Below are positions 1 to 5,167 of a DNA stretch of 5,167 bases, one piece after another. The DNA lies in contig JAUVOB010000153.1 of the NCBI GenBank assembly GCA_030599405.1, positions 1 to 5,167 of the forward strand. Reading direction: 5' to 3'. Every line of letters begins with the position of its first letter. Within the stretch, counting starts at the first letter, position 1. The DNA comes from Chloroflexota bacterium (GTDB lineage: Bacteria; Chloroflexota; Anaerolineae; Promineifilales; Promineifilaceae). Both the position numbers and the translations under genes were made by a program. Below the pieces are notes generated by a model that made no database searches, had not been told where the DNA came from, and saw only the letters and a program-made list of their open reading frames with translations.

Positions 1-250
1 GTGGCGTTGGCCACGAACGCGTCCATCTTCGTTCAGGCGGCTGAAAAATGTAACACTCCAAGACCCATCTTTTTCATAAGGGCGACACCTTCCGACCAAT
101 GGTGGTAATGACGACATGTCACATCGCCCGTTCCGCCTTCCTCGATTACTCCGGGAGTATGGGTGATTCGATCCCTAACGATTCCCCCATCCCTTCATCG
201 TTCAACACCCCCTCGACCTGATAACAGGTAGCAGTGGTCTCCTTTGTGAA
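1..250 (-). pseudogene. Decayed N-terminal fragment of a GH1 beta-glucosidase
   Basis: Read on the minus strand, three successive frames together reproduce the start of a glycoside hydrolase family 1 beta-glucosidase. From about 250 to 176 the frame gives TTATCYQVEG...NDEGMGES, matching the family's ATASYQ-EG...G-G-SIWD. A one-base loss near 174-178 shifts the frame. From 173 to 36 it gives DRITHTPGVIEEGGTGDV, then a CRHYHH segment and EGVALMKKMGLGVLHFSAA, matching the usual HTPG...GDVACDHYHR...D-ALMK-LG---YRFSIAWPR. A stop at 33-35 ends this frame, and 36-1 continues in a third frame as RLNEDGRV, like the region after WPR. Part of the N-terminal F-LWG block is missing and no good start codon is seen. 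GH1 enzymes cleave terminal beta-glucosides; the catalytic Glu motifs would lie beyond the window, and this copy cannot make the protein. It lies just after the mutase stop, in the same orientation. I am sure of the family; the exact break points are inferred. Confidence 0.82.
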
Positions 251-280
251 GCTTCTAGAAATGCACGTAATCCTACCCCG

Positions 281-1963
281 CTATATCCAATTAGGCTCCC
301 GATATTCACCGAACACATTACGAAATACTCTGGTTATTTCACCTAGAGTAGCATAAGCCTTGACCGCCTCTAAGATGAAGGGCATGGTGTTCTCGGAACC
401 CTGGGCAGCGTGCCGCAACGCTTCAAGCTTTGCTTCAACGACCTCGTTATCGCGATCTTGCCGGAGTATCTCCAGGCGCTGCACTTGTCGCTGATAACCT
501 TGCGGATCCATAGCCAGAATCGGTATCGACAGATCTTCATCAGGATCAACATAGCCGTTTACGCCAACGATTATCCGCTCATTGGTGTCCGTCTCCCGCT
601 GGTACTGGTAGGCGGCCGCGGCGATCTCGCTCTGGAAAAAGCCTTGATCGATCGCCGGAAGAACACCGCCTAAGTCATCGACTTCCTTCCAGTAATCGTA
701 GACTTGTTTCTCCATCTTATTGGTCTCGTGTTCGATGTAAAACGAGCCAGCAAGGGGATCTACCGTGTTGGCTACGCCGCTCTCCTCGGCAATTATCTGC
801 TGTGTGCGTAAGGCCACGGTTACGGCGTCCTCGCTGGGTAAGGCCCAGGCTTCATCCATACTGTTTGTGTGCAGGCTCTGGGTGCCGCCTAGTACAGCCG
901 CCAGGGCCTGGATCGTCACCCGGACGATGTTGTTTTCGGGTTGTTGCGCCGTCAGGGAAACGCCGGCCGTCTGGGTATGGAACCGGCAAATCCAGGAGCG
1001 TGGGTTCTTTGCTCCGAAGGTTTCGCGGATCTCTCTGGCCCAAATACGACGGGCCGCTCGATACTTGGCTATCTCCTCGAAGAAATCATTATGAGCGTTG
1101 AAGAATAGGCTGAGTCTCGGTGCGAAATCATCGATATCAAGCCCTCTCTCCAGGCTCCAACGCACATATTCCAGGCCGTCGCCCAAAGTAAAGGCCAATT
1201 CCTGTGCAGCTGTAGCCCCAGCTTCCCTGATGTGGTATCCGCTGATGGAGATGGTGTTCCATTGAGGTAAGTTATTCGTGCCGTATTCGATCGTATCAAC
1301 GACAAGGCGCATCGACGGTTCTGGAGGGAATATGTACTCTTTTTGGGCTATATACTCCTTGAGAATGTCGTTTTGAAGCGTTCCACGGAGCTTATCCATG
1401 GTGACGCCCTGCTTTTCGGCCGCGACGATATACATTGCCCATATGATGGCCGCCGGGCTGTTTATGGTCATACTGGTACTAACCTGGTCAAGGGGAATGC
1501 CATCGAAGAGAAGTTCCATGTCGCGCAGGCTGCTGATGGCCACGCCGCACTTGCCAAACTCACCCAGGGCTTCAGGATCGTCGCTGTCGTAACCCATAAG
1601 GGTCGGTAGGTCGAAGGCGACAGACAGGCCCATGTTTCCCTGATTTAGAAGATATTTATAGCGTTCGTTGGTCTCCTCGGCCGAGCCAAAGCCAGCAAAC
1701 ATTCGCATTGTCCATGGGCGACCTCGGTAGAGGGAGGCATGGATGCCTCGAGTGTATGGGTATTGGCCCGGGTTTCCCAGATCGGACATGTAATCGAGAT
1801 CGGCTACATCCAACGGCGTATAGAGACGCTTAATAGACTCGCCGGAAGTTGTGGTGAATTTTTCTCGCCTTTCCGGAAATCGAGCCTGGTTTTGCTGCAG
1901 GTTTGTCTCTTCCCACTTCTCTACCTTCTGCGCTAGATCTTCAAGCTTTTGCTTGTCATACAT
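281..1963 (-). CDS. Coenzyme-B12 acyl-CoA mutase large subunit (methylmalonyl-CoA mutase family, isobutyryl-CoA mutase-type active site)
   Basis: This 560-residue protein is the catalytic TIM-barrel subunit of an adenosylcobalamin-dependent acyl-CoA mutase, a cytoplasmic enzyme that rearranges the carbon skeleton of short acyl-CoAs. Family landmarks run the full length: [10 protein letters not shown] (69-78), RPWTMR (82-87), [10 protein letters not shown] (112-121), [10 protein letters not shown] (197-206), [10 protein letters not shown] (241-250, with the active-site His244), [19 protein letters not shown] (327-345) and [11 protein letters not shown] (358-368). It ends near GEYREPNWI without a cobalamin-binding domain, so it needs a separate subunit of about 130-140 residues, as IcmA and archaeal-type enzymes do; none is in the window. 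Residue 89 is Phe and residue 207 is Gln. Methylmalonyl-CoA mutase has Tyr89 and Arg207, the latter binding the substrate carboxylate, whereas isobutyryl-CoA mutase has Phe and Gln. I therefore expect an uncharged branched acyl-CoA substrate such as isobutyryl-/butyryl-CoA. The ATG start has GGGAG (1973-1977) nine bases upstream. Family call is certain; substrate is inference. Confidence 0.95.
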   Translation of the reverse strand: MYDKQKLEDLAQKVEKWEETNLQQNQARFPERREKFTTTSGESIKRLYTPLDVADLDYMSDLGNPGQYPYTRGIHASLYRGRPWTMRMFAGFGSAEETNERYKYLLNQGNMGLSVAFDLPTLMGYDSDDPEALGEFGKCGVAISSLRDMELLFDGIPLDQVSTSMTINSPAAIIWAMYIVAAEKQGVTMDKLRGTLQNDILKEYIAQKEYIFPPEPSMRLVVDTIEYGTNNLPQWNTISISGYHIREAGATAAQELAFTLGDGLEYVRWSLERGLDIDDFAPRLSLFFNAHNDFFEEIAKYRAARRIWAREIRETFGAKNPRSWICRFHTQTAGVSLTAQQPENNIVRVTIQALAAVLGGTQSLHTNSMDEAWALPSEDAVTVALRTQQIIAEESGVANTVDPLAGSFYIEHETNKMEKQVYDYWKEVDDLGGVLPAIDQGFFQSEIAAAAYQYQRETDTNERIIVGVNGYVDPDEDLSIPILAMDPQGYQRQVQRLEILRQDRDNEVVEAKLEALRHAAQGSENTMPFILEAVKAYATLGEITRVFRNVFGEYREPNWI

Positions 1964-2126
1964 TCAAACTTTCTCCCAATCGCGACCGATAAATATGCAC
2001 TAACCCATTCATTATGTTAAGCTCACTGGTATTGTTTGACTCGATATCACGCTGTCGGAAATCAATAACCAAAACGAAGTTTGGCAAAAAAGAGTCCATA
2101 ACCGGTAAACCTTCCGTTTCGTTCAT
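1956..2126 (-). CDS. Possible small protein (56 aa) overlapping the mutase start
   Basis: On the minus strand an ATG at 2126-2124 opens a 56-codon frame that ends in TGA at 1958-1956, overlapping the mutase start as ATGTATGA. This overlap is typical of translationally coupled genes. An AGGT (2135-2138) lies eight bases before the ATG, and an in-frame stop lies just upstream, so this is the only start. The predicted product begins [20 protein letters not shown] and continues with a polar, acidic stretch; it has no signal peptide, clear membrane segment or motif that I recognise. The strong leftward promoter at 2211-2239 would place it at the head of the mutase transcript. It could be a real small protein, a leader ORF controlling mutase translation, or a chance frame. 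The mutase has its own good ribosome site inside this ORF, so it does not depend on coupling. Confidence 0.35.
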   Translation of the reverse strand: MNETEGLPVMDSFLPNFVLVIDFRQRDIESNNTSELNIMNGLVHIYRSRLGESLNV

Positions 2127-2181
2127 GCTTCTCTACCTGGATCTCAAAGGTTAGGCAACGATCCATCAGCCTACCCGTATC

Positions 2182-2204
2182 TGTCTTCGAGGCGTTGTCT
2201 TCGA
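2182..2204. repeat. 9-bp direct repeat, candidate operator
   Basis: TGTCTTCGA occurs at 2182-2190 and again at 2196-2204, a period of 14 bases. Read leftward it is TCGAAGACA repeated, beginning at about the predicted transcription start of the promoter at 2211-2239. Paired direct repeats at +1 to +25 could be a repressor site for the mutase transcript. The repeat itself is seen directly; its function is a guess. Confidence 0.35.
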
Positions 2205-2210
2205 ACAAAG

Positions 2211-2239
2211 ATTATACTGAACCGTAATTAGCCTGACGA
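2211..2239 (-). promoter_or_regulatory. Sigma-70-type promoter for the mutase transcript
   Basis: On the minus strand TCGTCA (2239-2234, four of six against TTGACA) is followed by exactly 17 bases and then a perfect TATAAT (2216-2211). Transcription would start near 2204, about 78 bases before the small ORF and about 240 bases before the mutase ATG. It is the best promoter-like sequence in the window and points toward the mutase. It was not tested against background frequency. Confidence 0.55.
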
Positions 2240-2423
2240 GTGGCAAGAATATAGCGATTCGCCATCAAAGTTTGACCCATGGGTATCGGATTGTTCTCTT
2301 GGATGCTGGCGGGCAAATTGTCCGCGCGATGATAAATTGGATCTAGGACGGATGGTTATCAAAGGGATGGCGACCTTCTTGCGTGGGTTGGACGTGGTTG
2401 CTGGCAGATATACCATCAGTTAG
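2232..2423 (+). other. Unrecognised open frame upstream of murJ, possible gene relic
   Basis: An open frame runs from a stop at 2229-2231 to TAG at 2421-2423, in the same phase as the downstream murJ gene and 27 bases before its TTG start. It has no ATG until codon 2352, which would leave only a 23-residue peptide starting MVIKGMATFLRGLDVVAGRY. That C-terminal stretch looks protein-like (KLDLGRMVIKGMATFLRG), as if it were the tail of a lost gene. An overlapping frame at about 2251-2342 reads HGYRIVLLDAGGQIVRA before a stop, so a frameshifted relic is possible. I do not recognise the family. The opposite strand is also open here, so the coding evidence is weak. No convincing rightward promoter for murJ was found in this stretch. 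Confidence 0.25.
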
Positions 2424-2435
2424 AATGCCGCACCT

Positions 2436-2440
2436 GGTGG
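2436..2440 (+). promoter_or_regulatory. Ribosome-binding site supporting the TTG start of murJ
   Basis: GGTGG lies ten bases before TTG at 2451. An in-frame TAG at 2421 rules out any start further upstream, and the first in-frame ATG is at residue 71, inside the second conserved membrane segment. TTG is therefore the best start; a GTG at 2493 is the only near alternative. Confidence 0.55.
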
Positions 2441-2450
2441 ACAGCGAGCT

Positions 2451-4106
2451 TTGACCGAATTAACGAACATCTCACCGACCGAACAACCCCAAGTGCCGGT
2501 TCCGCTGAGCGAAGATAGCGGCATCGTCCGTGCGGCTGCGGTGCTGGCGATCGGTAACATAACCAGTAGGGTGCTTGGGCTGGCCCGAGAAATCGTTAAA
2601 TCCAACCTCTATGGCACGTCCAGCTTGCTTGGAGCCTACACGGTAGCCGTGCTGGTGCCAATGACCCTCTTCAACCTGATAACGGGCGGGGAGATGGTGA
2701 GCTCATCTCTAGTACCTGTCTTCAGTGACTACGCGGCCAAGGAGAAGCGACCGGAACTATGGCGCGTTGTCTCCATGGTTCTAAGCATGGCATCAGCCAT
2801 ACTCATCATCATTGTGATTCTGGTTATTTGGTTCGCCCCACAGGTTGCCTGGCTTGCCGGGGCGCGAAACTTTGACGATCAGACCCTGGCTCCAATTACC
2901 GTGAAGTTGATGCGCCTGGCAACGCCGGCGGTGCTCTTTCTAAGCATTTCCAGTGTGTTGACGGGCGTATTGCTGGCCTTGAAGCGATTTACGCTGCCGG
3001 CATTTACTGGCGCTGTCTTTAACGGCACCATCGTAGTGGTGGTCTTGCTCCGGCCTGAGGAAATCAGCAGCTTGGTTTGGGGATTGCTGTTGGGATCGTT
3101 TCTACAGATCATTTTCCAGGCGCCTGGCCTTCGAGATGGCCACATTCGCCTTACTTACTACTGGCGACACCCGGCTGTTCGACGGATTATCACCTTATAC
3201 GCGCCGATCGTTGTAGCACTTGTCGTAAATCAGATAGCTATTTGGATTAGCTATAATCTGGCCATTACAACTGGGGACAACAGCGTAACCTATATGACCT
3301 ACGCCACCACTCTCTACCAGTTTCCGCTTGGCCTCGTCGTCACCGCCGTATCGATCGCAACGTTGCCGACCCTGTCACGCCTCGCCACTTCCTATCGCGA
3401 AGCTGTCGAAAGTCATTCGGACGATGCAACCCAGCGCCTAAGCGAATATAAGGAGACGCTGGCCGGTGGTCTGCGGCTCGTAATCACGCTGATATTGCCA
3501 GCCGCGGCCGGTCTATTTGCCCTGGCCGTTCCAATCATCGCCTTACTGCTCGAACATGGCCAATTCACCTCGGATGATACGGTGATAACCGCCAGAGTAT
3601 TGCGAGTCTACATCATCGGATTAGTATTCGCCGCGGTTGACCAGATGCTCGTTATCGCCTCGTACGCTCGCAAAGATACCTGGCGCCCTGCTCTAGTCGG
3701 AGTGATAAGCATCGTAATCTACACGATCACCGCGTTCGCCCTAATCAAGCCCCTCGGGCTCTTAAGTCTTATGGTCGCCGACGCTGTAAAGCATGGAGTT
3801 CATACCCTCATTATGATTTGGATTTTACGCCGGCAGGTAGGCAACCTCTCCGGTTACCAAATCGGCGCCGCATTGTTGAAATCAATAGTGGCTGCAATAT
3901 CTGTCGGGATCGCCGCGTACATATGCGCCACTTTGCTGAGCGGCGTGTTCGAACACGACACTTTCCTTTCCAGGCTAGCTATCGTAGCGGCGGCCGGATT
4001 TGCTGGCGTCTTGACCTTTCTCATCGCCGTCTTCGCTCTCGATATCAGGGACGCCAAATCATTGAAGCAGCTGGTGCCCAAAAAAGCTCCCAAAACAGCT
4101 TCATAA
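2451..4106 (+). CDS. murJ: MurJ/MviN-type lipid II flippase (MOP superfamily)
   Basis: This 551-residue protein is an integral inner-membrane protein of the MurJ/MviN family, which flips undecaprenyl-linked lipid II across the membrane for peptidoglycan synthesis. After a short polar N-terminus come about 14 hydrophobic segments, roughly from residue 25 to 530. Family marks are GNITSRVLGLAREIV (35-49), PMTLFNLITGGEMVSSSLVPVF-type loop (70-91), NQ at 260-261, FPLGLVVTAVSIATLPTLSR (291-310) and LLEHGQF (366-372). Arg40 and Arg46 correspond to the essential Arg18 and Arg24 of E. coli MurJ. However, the E. coli Asp39 position is Gly61 and the Arg270 position (YADRL) is Thr287 in YATTL. These substitutions make a divergent subtype, and transport of lipid II is inferred rather than shown. 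The tail 531-551 is basic and cytoplasmic. Start is TTG at 2451. No hairpin terminator is visible after the stop, only a pyrimidine-rich run. Confidence 0.9.
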   Translation: MTELTNISPTEQPQVPVPLSEDSGIVRAAAVLAIGNITSRVLGLAREIVKSNLYGTSSLLGAYTVAVLVPMTLFNLITGGEMVSSSLVPVFSDYAAKEKRPELWRVVSMVLSMASAILIIIVILVIWFAPQVAWLAGARNFDDQTLAPITVKLMRLATPAVLFLSISSVLTGVLLALKRFTLPAFTGAVFNGTIVVVVLLRPEEISSLVWGLLLGSFLQIIFQAPGLRDGHIRLTYYWRHPAVRRIITLYAPIVVALVVNQIAIWISYNLAITTGDNSVTYMTYATTLYQFPLGLVVTAVSIATLPTLSRLATSYREAVESHSDDATQRLSEYKETLAGGLRLVITLILPAAAGLFALAVPIIALLLEHGQFTSDDTVITARVLRVYIIGLVFAAVDQMLVIASYARKDTWRPALVGVISIVIYTITAFALIKPLGLLSLMVADAVKHGVHTLIMIWILRRQVGNLSGYQIGAALLKSIVAAISVGIAAYICATLLSGVFEHDTFLSRLAIVAAAGFAGVLTFLIAVFALDIRDAKSLKQLVPKKAPKTAS

Positions 4107-4121
4107 ACCACTTCTCCTCTC

Positions 4122-4150
4122 TTTTATAAAGCCCATAAATCGGGTACAAT
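4122..4150 (+). promoter_or_regulatory. Candidate promoter for the FHA gene
   Basis: TACAAT at 4145-4150 matches five of six bases of the -10 consensus. The hexamer 17 bases upstream, TTTTAT (4122-4127), is a poor -35. It would give a leader of about 90 bases before the FHA start. An alternative is TTGAGA at 4175-4180 with a weak CATACA at 4199-4204. The 138-bp gap between murJ and the FHA gene otherwise holds the inverted repeat at 4182-4211 and nothing coding that I can see. Confidence 0.3.
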
Positions 4151-4181
4151 GCCATGAACTGTTTCCCGTTAGCGTTGAGAT

Positions 4182-4211
4182 AGGCTTAGACTCCGCAACA
4201 TACATAAGCCT
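4182..4211. repeat. 7-bp inverted repeat in the FHA gene leader
   Basis: AGGCTTA (4182-4188) and TAAGCCT (4205-4211) are perfect reverse complements separated by 16 bases. There is no U-run after it, so it is not a terminator. It could be a protein-binding site or a weak leader hairpin ahead of the FHA gene. Arms this short can arise by chance. Confidence 0.3.
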
Positions 4212-4231
4212 TGTGCCAGATCAAGAATTTA

Positions 4232-4241
4232 AAGGGAGAGG
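4232..4241 (+). promoter_or_regulatory. Ribosome-binding site for the GTG start of the FHA gene
   Basis: AAGGGAGAGG at 4232-4241 is a strong purine-rich Shine-Dalgarno sequence; its AGGGAG core ends six bases before GTG at 4245. It fixes this GTG as the start, and the FHA fold begins a few residues later, as expected. Confidence 0.75.
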
Positions 4242-4244
4242 AAA

Positions 4245-5087
4245 GTGGCTGATCAAGCATTCCAACTAGTACTTAGGAAGGGACCGCGACCAGGGCAGAT
4301 TTTCCCGTTATCGGAAGATTCGGTCTCGATAGGACGAGATCCCGTATCTGACATCGTCATCGATGATCCGGAAATATCTCGCCATCATGCGCGACTTTCT
4401 ATTGGACCGGCCGGTTATTATCTGCAAGACATGGCTAGCACCAATGGCAGCTTCGTGGATGGTGAGAGATTGGGTGGCGAGCCTGTCGCTCTGAATGCGG
4501 GACAGGTGATTATGTTCGGGAGTAATGTGACCATGGTGTACCAGGCCATACCGGAATCCGATCCGATGGCTACTGTCGTTGCTCCTGTATCGATTCCTTT
4601 TGAAGAGGAGCTCACTCCTGACGAGACCGTTGAACCACCTGAACCTGAACTGCCTGAGGGCGAAGATGAGGTGGTAATTGCCGAGGTCGTTGCGTCAGAA
4701 TCCCTTGAGGTCGAAGAGGAAGAAATCGCAGTCGATGGTGCTGCTCCAGATTTATTTGAGGTTGAAGAGGAAGTTATAGTTGCCGAAGCCGTAGTTGCAG
4801 AACCAGAACTGCTTATCGAAGAACCTGACGATGACGAAGATATGGCGACAATTATCGACGAGCCGGTTATCGTCGAAGAGCCTTTACCAGAGCCTGAAAT
4901 CGAGCCGGGTATATCTGAGGGATTTCCAACATTCGACGACGCAGATGCTGAACCTGCTGAGGCAATCGATGAGGAGGCCGTGCCACCACCCTTACTCTTT
5001 GAGGAGCCAGAGCCGGAATCAGAAATGATACAGGAACCGGAAGTGGCGGCTACCATTATCGAAGAACCCGTACCCCCACCCGACTAG
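4245..5087 (+). CDS. FHA-domain protein with long acidic Glu/Pro/Val-rich tail
   Basis: The first 100 residues of this 280-residue protein form a forkhead-associated domain, a phosphothreonine-binding module. The conserved residues are all present: VSIGRDP (27-33), ISRHHAR (44-50) with Ser45, Arg46 and His47, and STNGSFVDG (65-73) with Asn67, followed by the usual FGS strand. It should bind phosphothreonine peptides made by Ser/Thr kinases. Residues 101-280 are low-complexity and very acidic, rich in Glu, Pro, Val and Ile, with no membrane segment or signal peptide, and are probably disordered. A short motif recurs in the tail: MATVVAP (108), MATIIDEP (200) and ATIIEEP (269), each with a Thr beside an acidic or hydrophobic run. 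These could be phosphorylation sites read by an FHA domain, as in GarA/OdhI-type proteins; that is speculation. It follows murJ by 138 bp in the same direction. The protein ends at TAG 5085, after which the same frame stays open. Confidence 0.9.
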   Translation: MADQAFQLVLRKGPRPGQIFPLSEDSVSIGRDPVSDIVIDDPEISRHHARLSIGPAGYYLQDMASTNGSFVDGERLGGEPVALNAGQVIMFGSNVTMVYQAIPESDPMATVVAPVSIPFEEELTPDETVEPPEPELPEGEDEVVIAEVVASESLEVEEEEIAVDGAAPDLFEVEEEVIVAEAVVAEPELLIEEPDDDEDMATIIDEPVIVEEPLPEPEIEPGISEGFPTFDDADAEPAEAIDEEAVPPPLLFEEPEPESEMIQEPEVAATIIEEPVPPPD

Positions 5088-5167
5088 GGCCTAGACGCGA
5101 CGATGCCTGACGTTGGTTTCGAACCAGTGATGGAGTCCCCGACCGAAACGACGGAGCCGAGCGATGA
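5088..5167 (+). other. Same-phase open frame after the FHA stop; possible next gene (ATG 5103) or continuation of the FHA tail
   Basis: Directly after the FHA gene's TAG the same reading phase stays open to the window edge. It gives GLDAT, then from ATG 5103 MPDVGFEPVMESPTETTEP, which is again acidic and Pro/Glu/Thr-rich like the tail before the stop. Either a new gene starts at 5103, with only a weak AGGG at 5086-5089 thirteen bases upstream, or the FHA protein was originally longer and the TAG is a recent nonsense mutation, a sequence error or a readthrough site. The fragment is too short to identify. Confidence 0.4.

Noticed and set aside
216..229. Small hairpin ACCTG-ATAA-CAGGT after the mutase stop, considered as a terminator
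   Set aside because: Five-base arms with no U-run on either strand, and it falls inside the GH1 coding relic (TCYQV codons), which explains the sequence.
1..280. Search for the cobalamin-binding small subunit directly downstream of the mutase
   Set aside because: No DxHxxG motif in any minus-strand frame; the sequence matches GH1 instead.
410..1936. Several plus-strand open frames of 60-110 codons across the mutase gene
   Set aside because: They lie antisense to a fully conserved 560-residue protein and show no protein-family motifs.
2213..2218. TATACT as a rightward -10 box for murJ
   Set aside because: It is the reverse face of the perfect leftward TATAAT, and no acceptable -35 lies 16-18 bases upstream on the plus strand.
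2228..2416. Minus-strand 62-codon frame starting MVYLPATTSNPRKK
   Set aside because: No ribosome site, no recognisable motif, and it overlaps the leftward promoter; probably chance.
4418..5056. Long minus-strand open frame (212 aa) made almost entirely of Ser, Gly, Thr and Ala
   Set aside because: It is the antisense shadow of the Glu/Pro/Val codons of the FHA tail; composition is an artefact and no ribosome site or domain is seen.
5084..5094. CTAGGGCCTAG near-palindrome at the FHA stop, considered as a terminator
   Set aside because: A one-base loop cannot form a hairpin and there is no U-run.
1..5167. tRNA, rRNA, CRISPR array, insertion sequence or transposon ends
   Set aside because: No spaced direct-repeat array, transposase motif, tRNA-like cloverleaf or rRNA signature was seen on either strand.

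Overview
The window (about 5.2 kb, moderate GC) looks like chromosomal DNA from a bacterium, most plausibly a member of the Chloroflexota (Anaerolineae-like). That placement is an inference from three things: the type of MurJ-like protein, the FHA protein with a long acidic Glu/Pro tail, and the stand-alone acyl-CoA mutase large subunit. No marker gene in the window proves it.

Layout from left to right. Positions 1-250 (minus strand) hold a decayed N-terminal fragment of a family GH1 beta-glucosidase, with at least two frame breaks; it runs off the left edge. Positions 281-1963 (minus) encode an intact 560-residue coenzyme-B12 acyl-CoA mutase large subunit. It would be named methylmalonyl-CoA mutase by overall similarity, but it has Phe89 and Gln207 where true methylmalonyl-CoA mutases have Tyr and Arg. 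This is the pattern of isobutyryl-CoA mutase. No cobalamin-binding small subunit is present in the window. A possible 56-codon small ORF (1956-2126, minus) overlaps the mutase start by eight bases, and a good sigma-70-type promoter reading leftward lies at 2211-2239, with a 9-bp direct repeat at the predicted start of transcription.

The rightward half begins with an unrecognised open frame (2232-2423). It is followed by a MurJ/MviN-type polytopic membrane protein (2451-4106, TTG start), a 138-bp gap with a candidate promoter and an inverted repeat, and an FHA-domain protein (4245-5087, GTG start) with a long acidic tail. The reading frame stays open in the same phase after the FHA stop codon, with similar acidic and Pro/Thr-rich composition, to the right edge.

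The genes do not form one obvious pathway. The mutase belongs to short-chain acyl-CoA metabolism. The MurJ-like protein belongs to envelope biogenesis. The FHA protein belongs to phosphothreonine signalling, which in several bacteria touches MurJ or other cell-wall factors, so the murJ-FHA adjacency may be meaningful but is not proof. I see no complete novel multi-gene system. The points most worth checking are the mutase substrate signature, the hidden GH1 relic, the small ORF ahead of the mutase, the MurJ active-site substitutions and the FHA tail.
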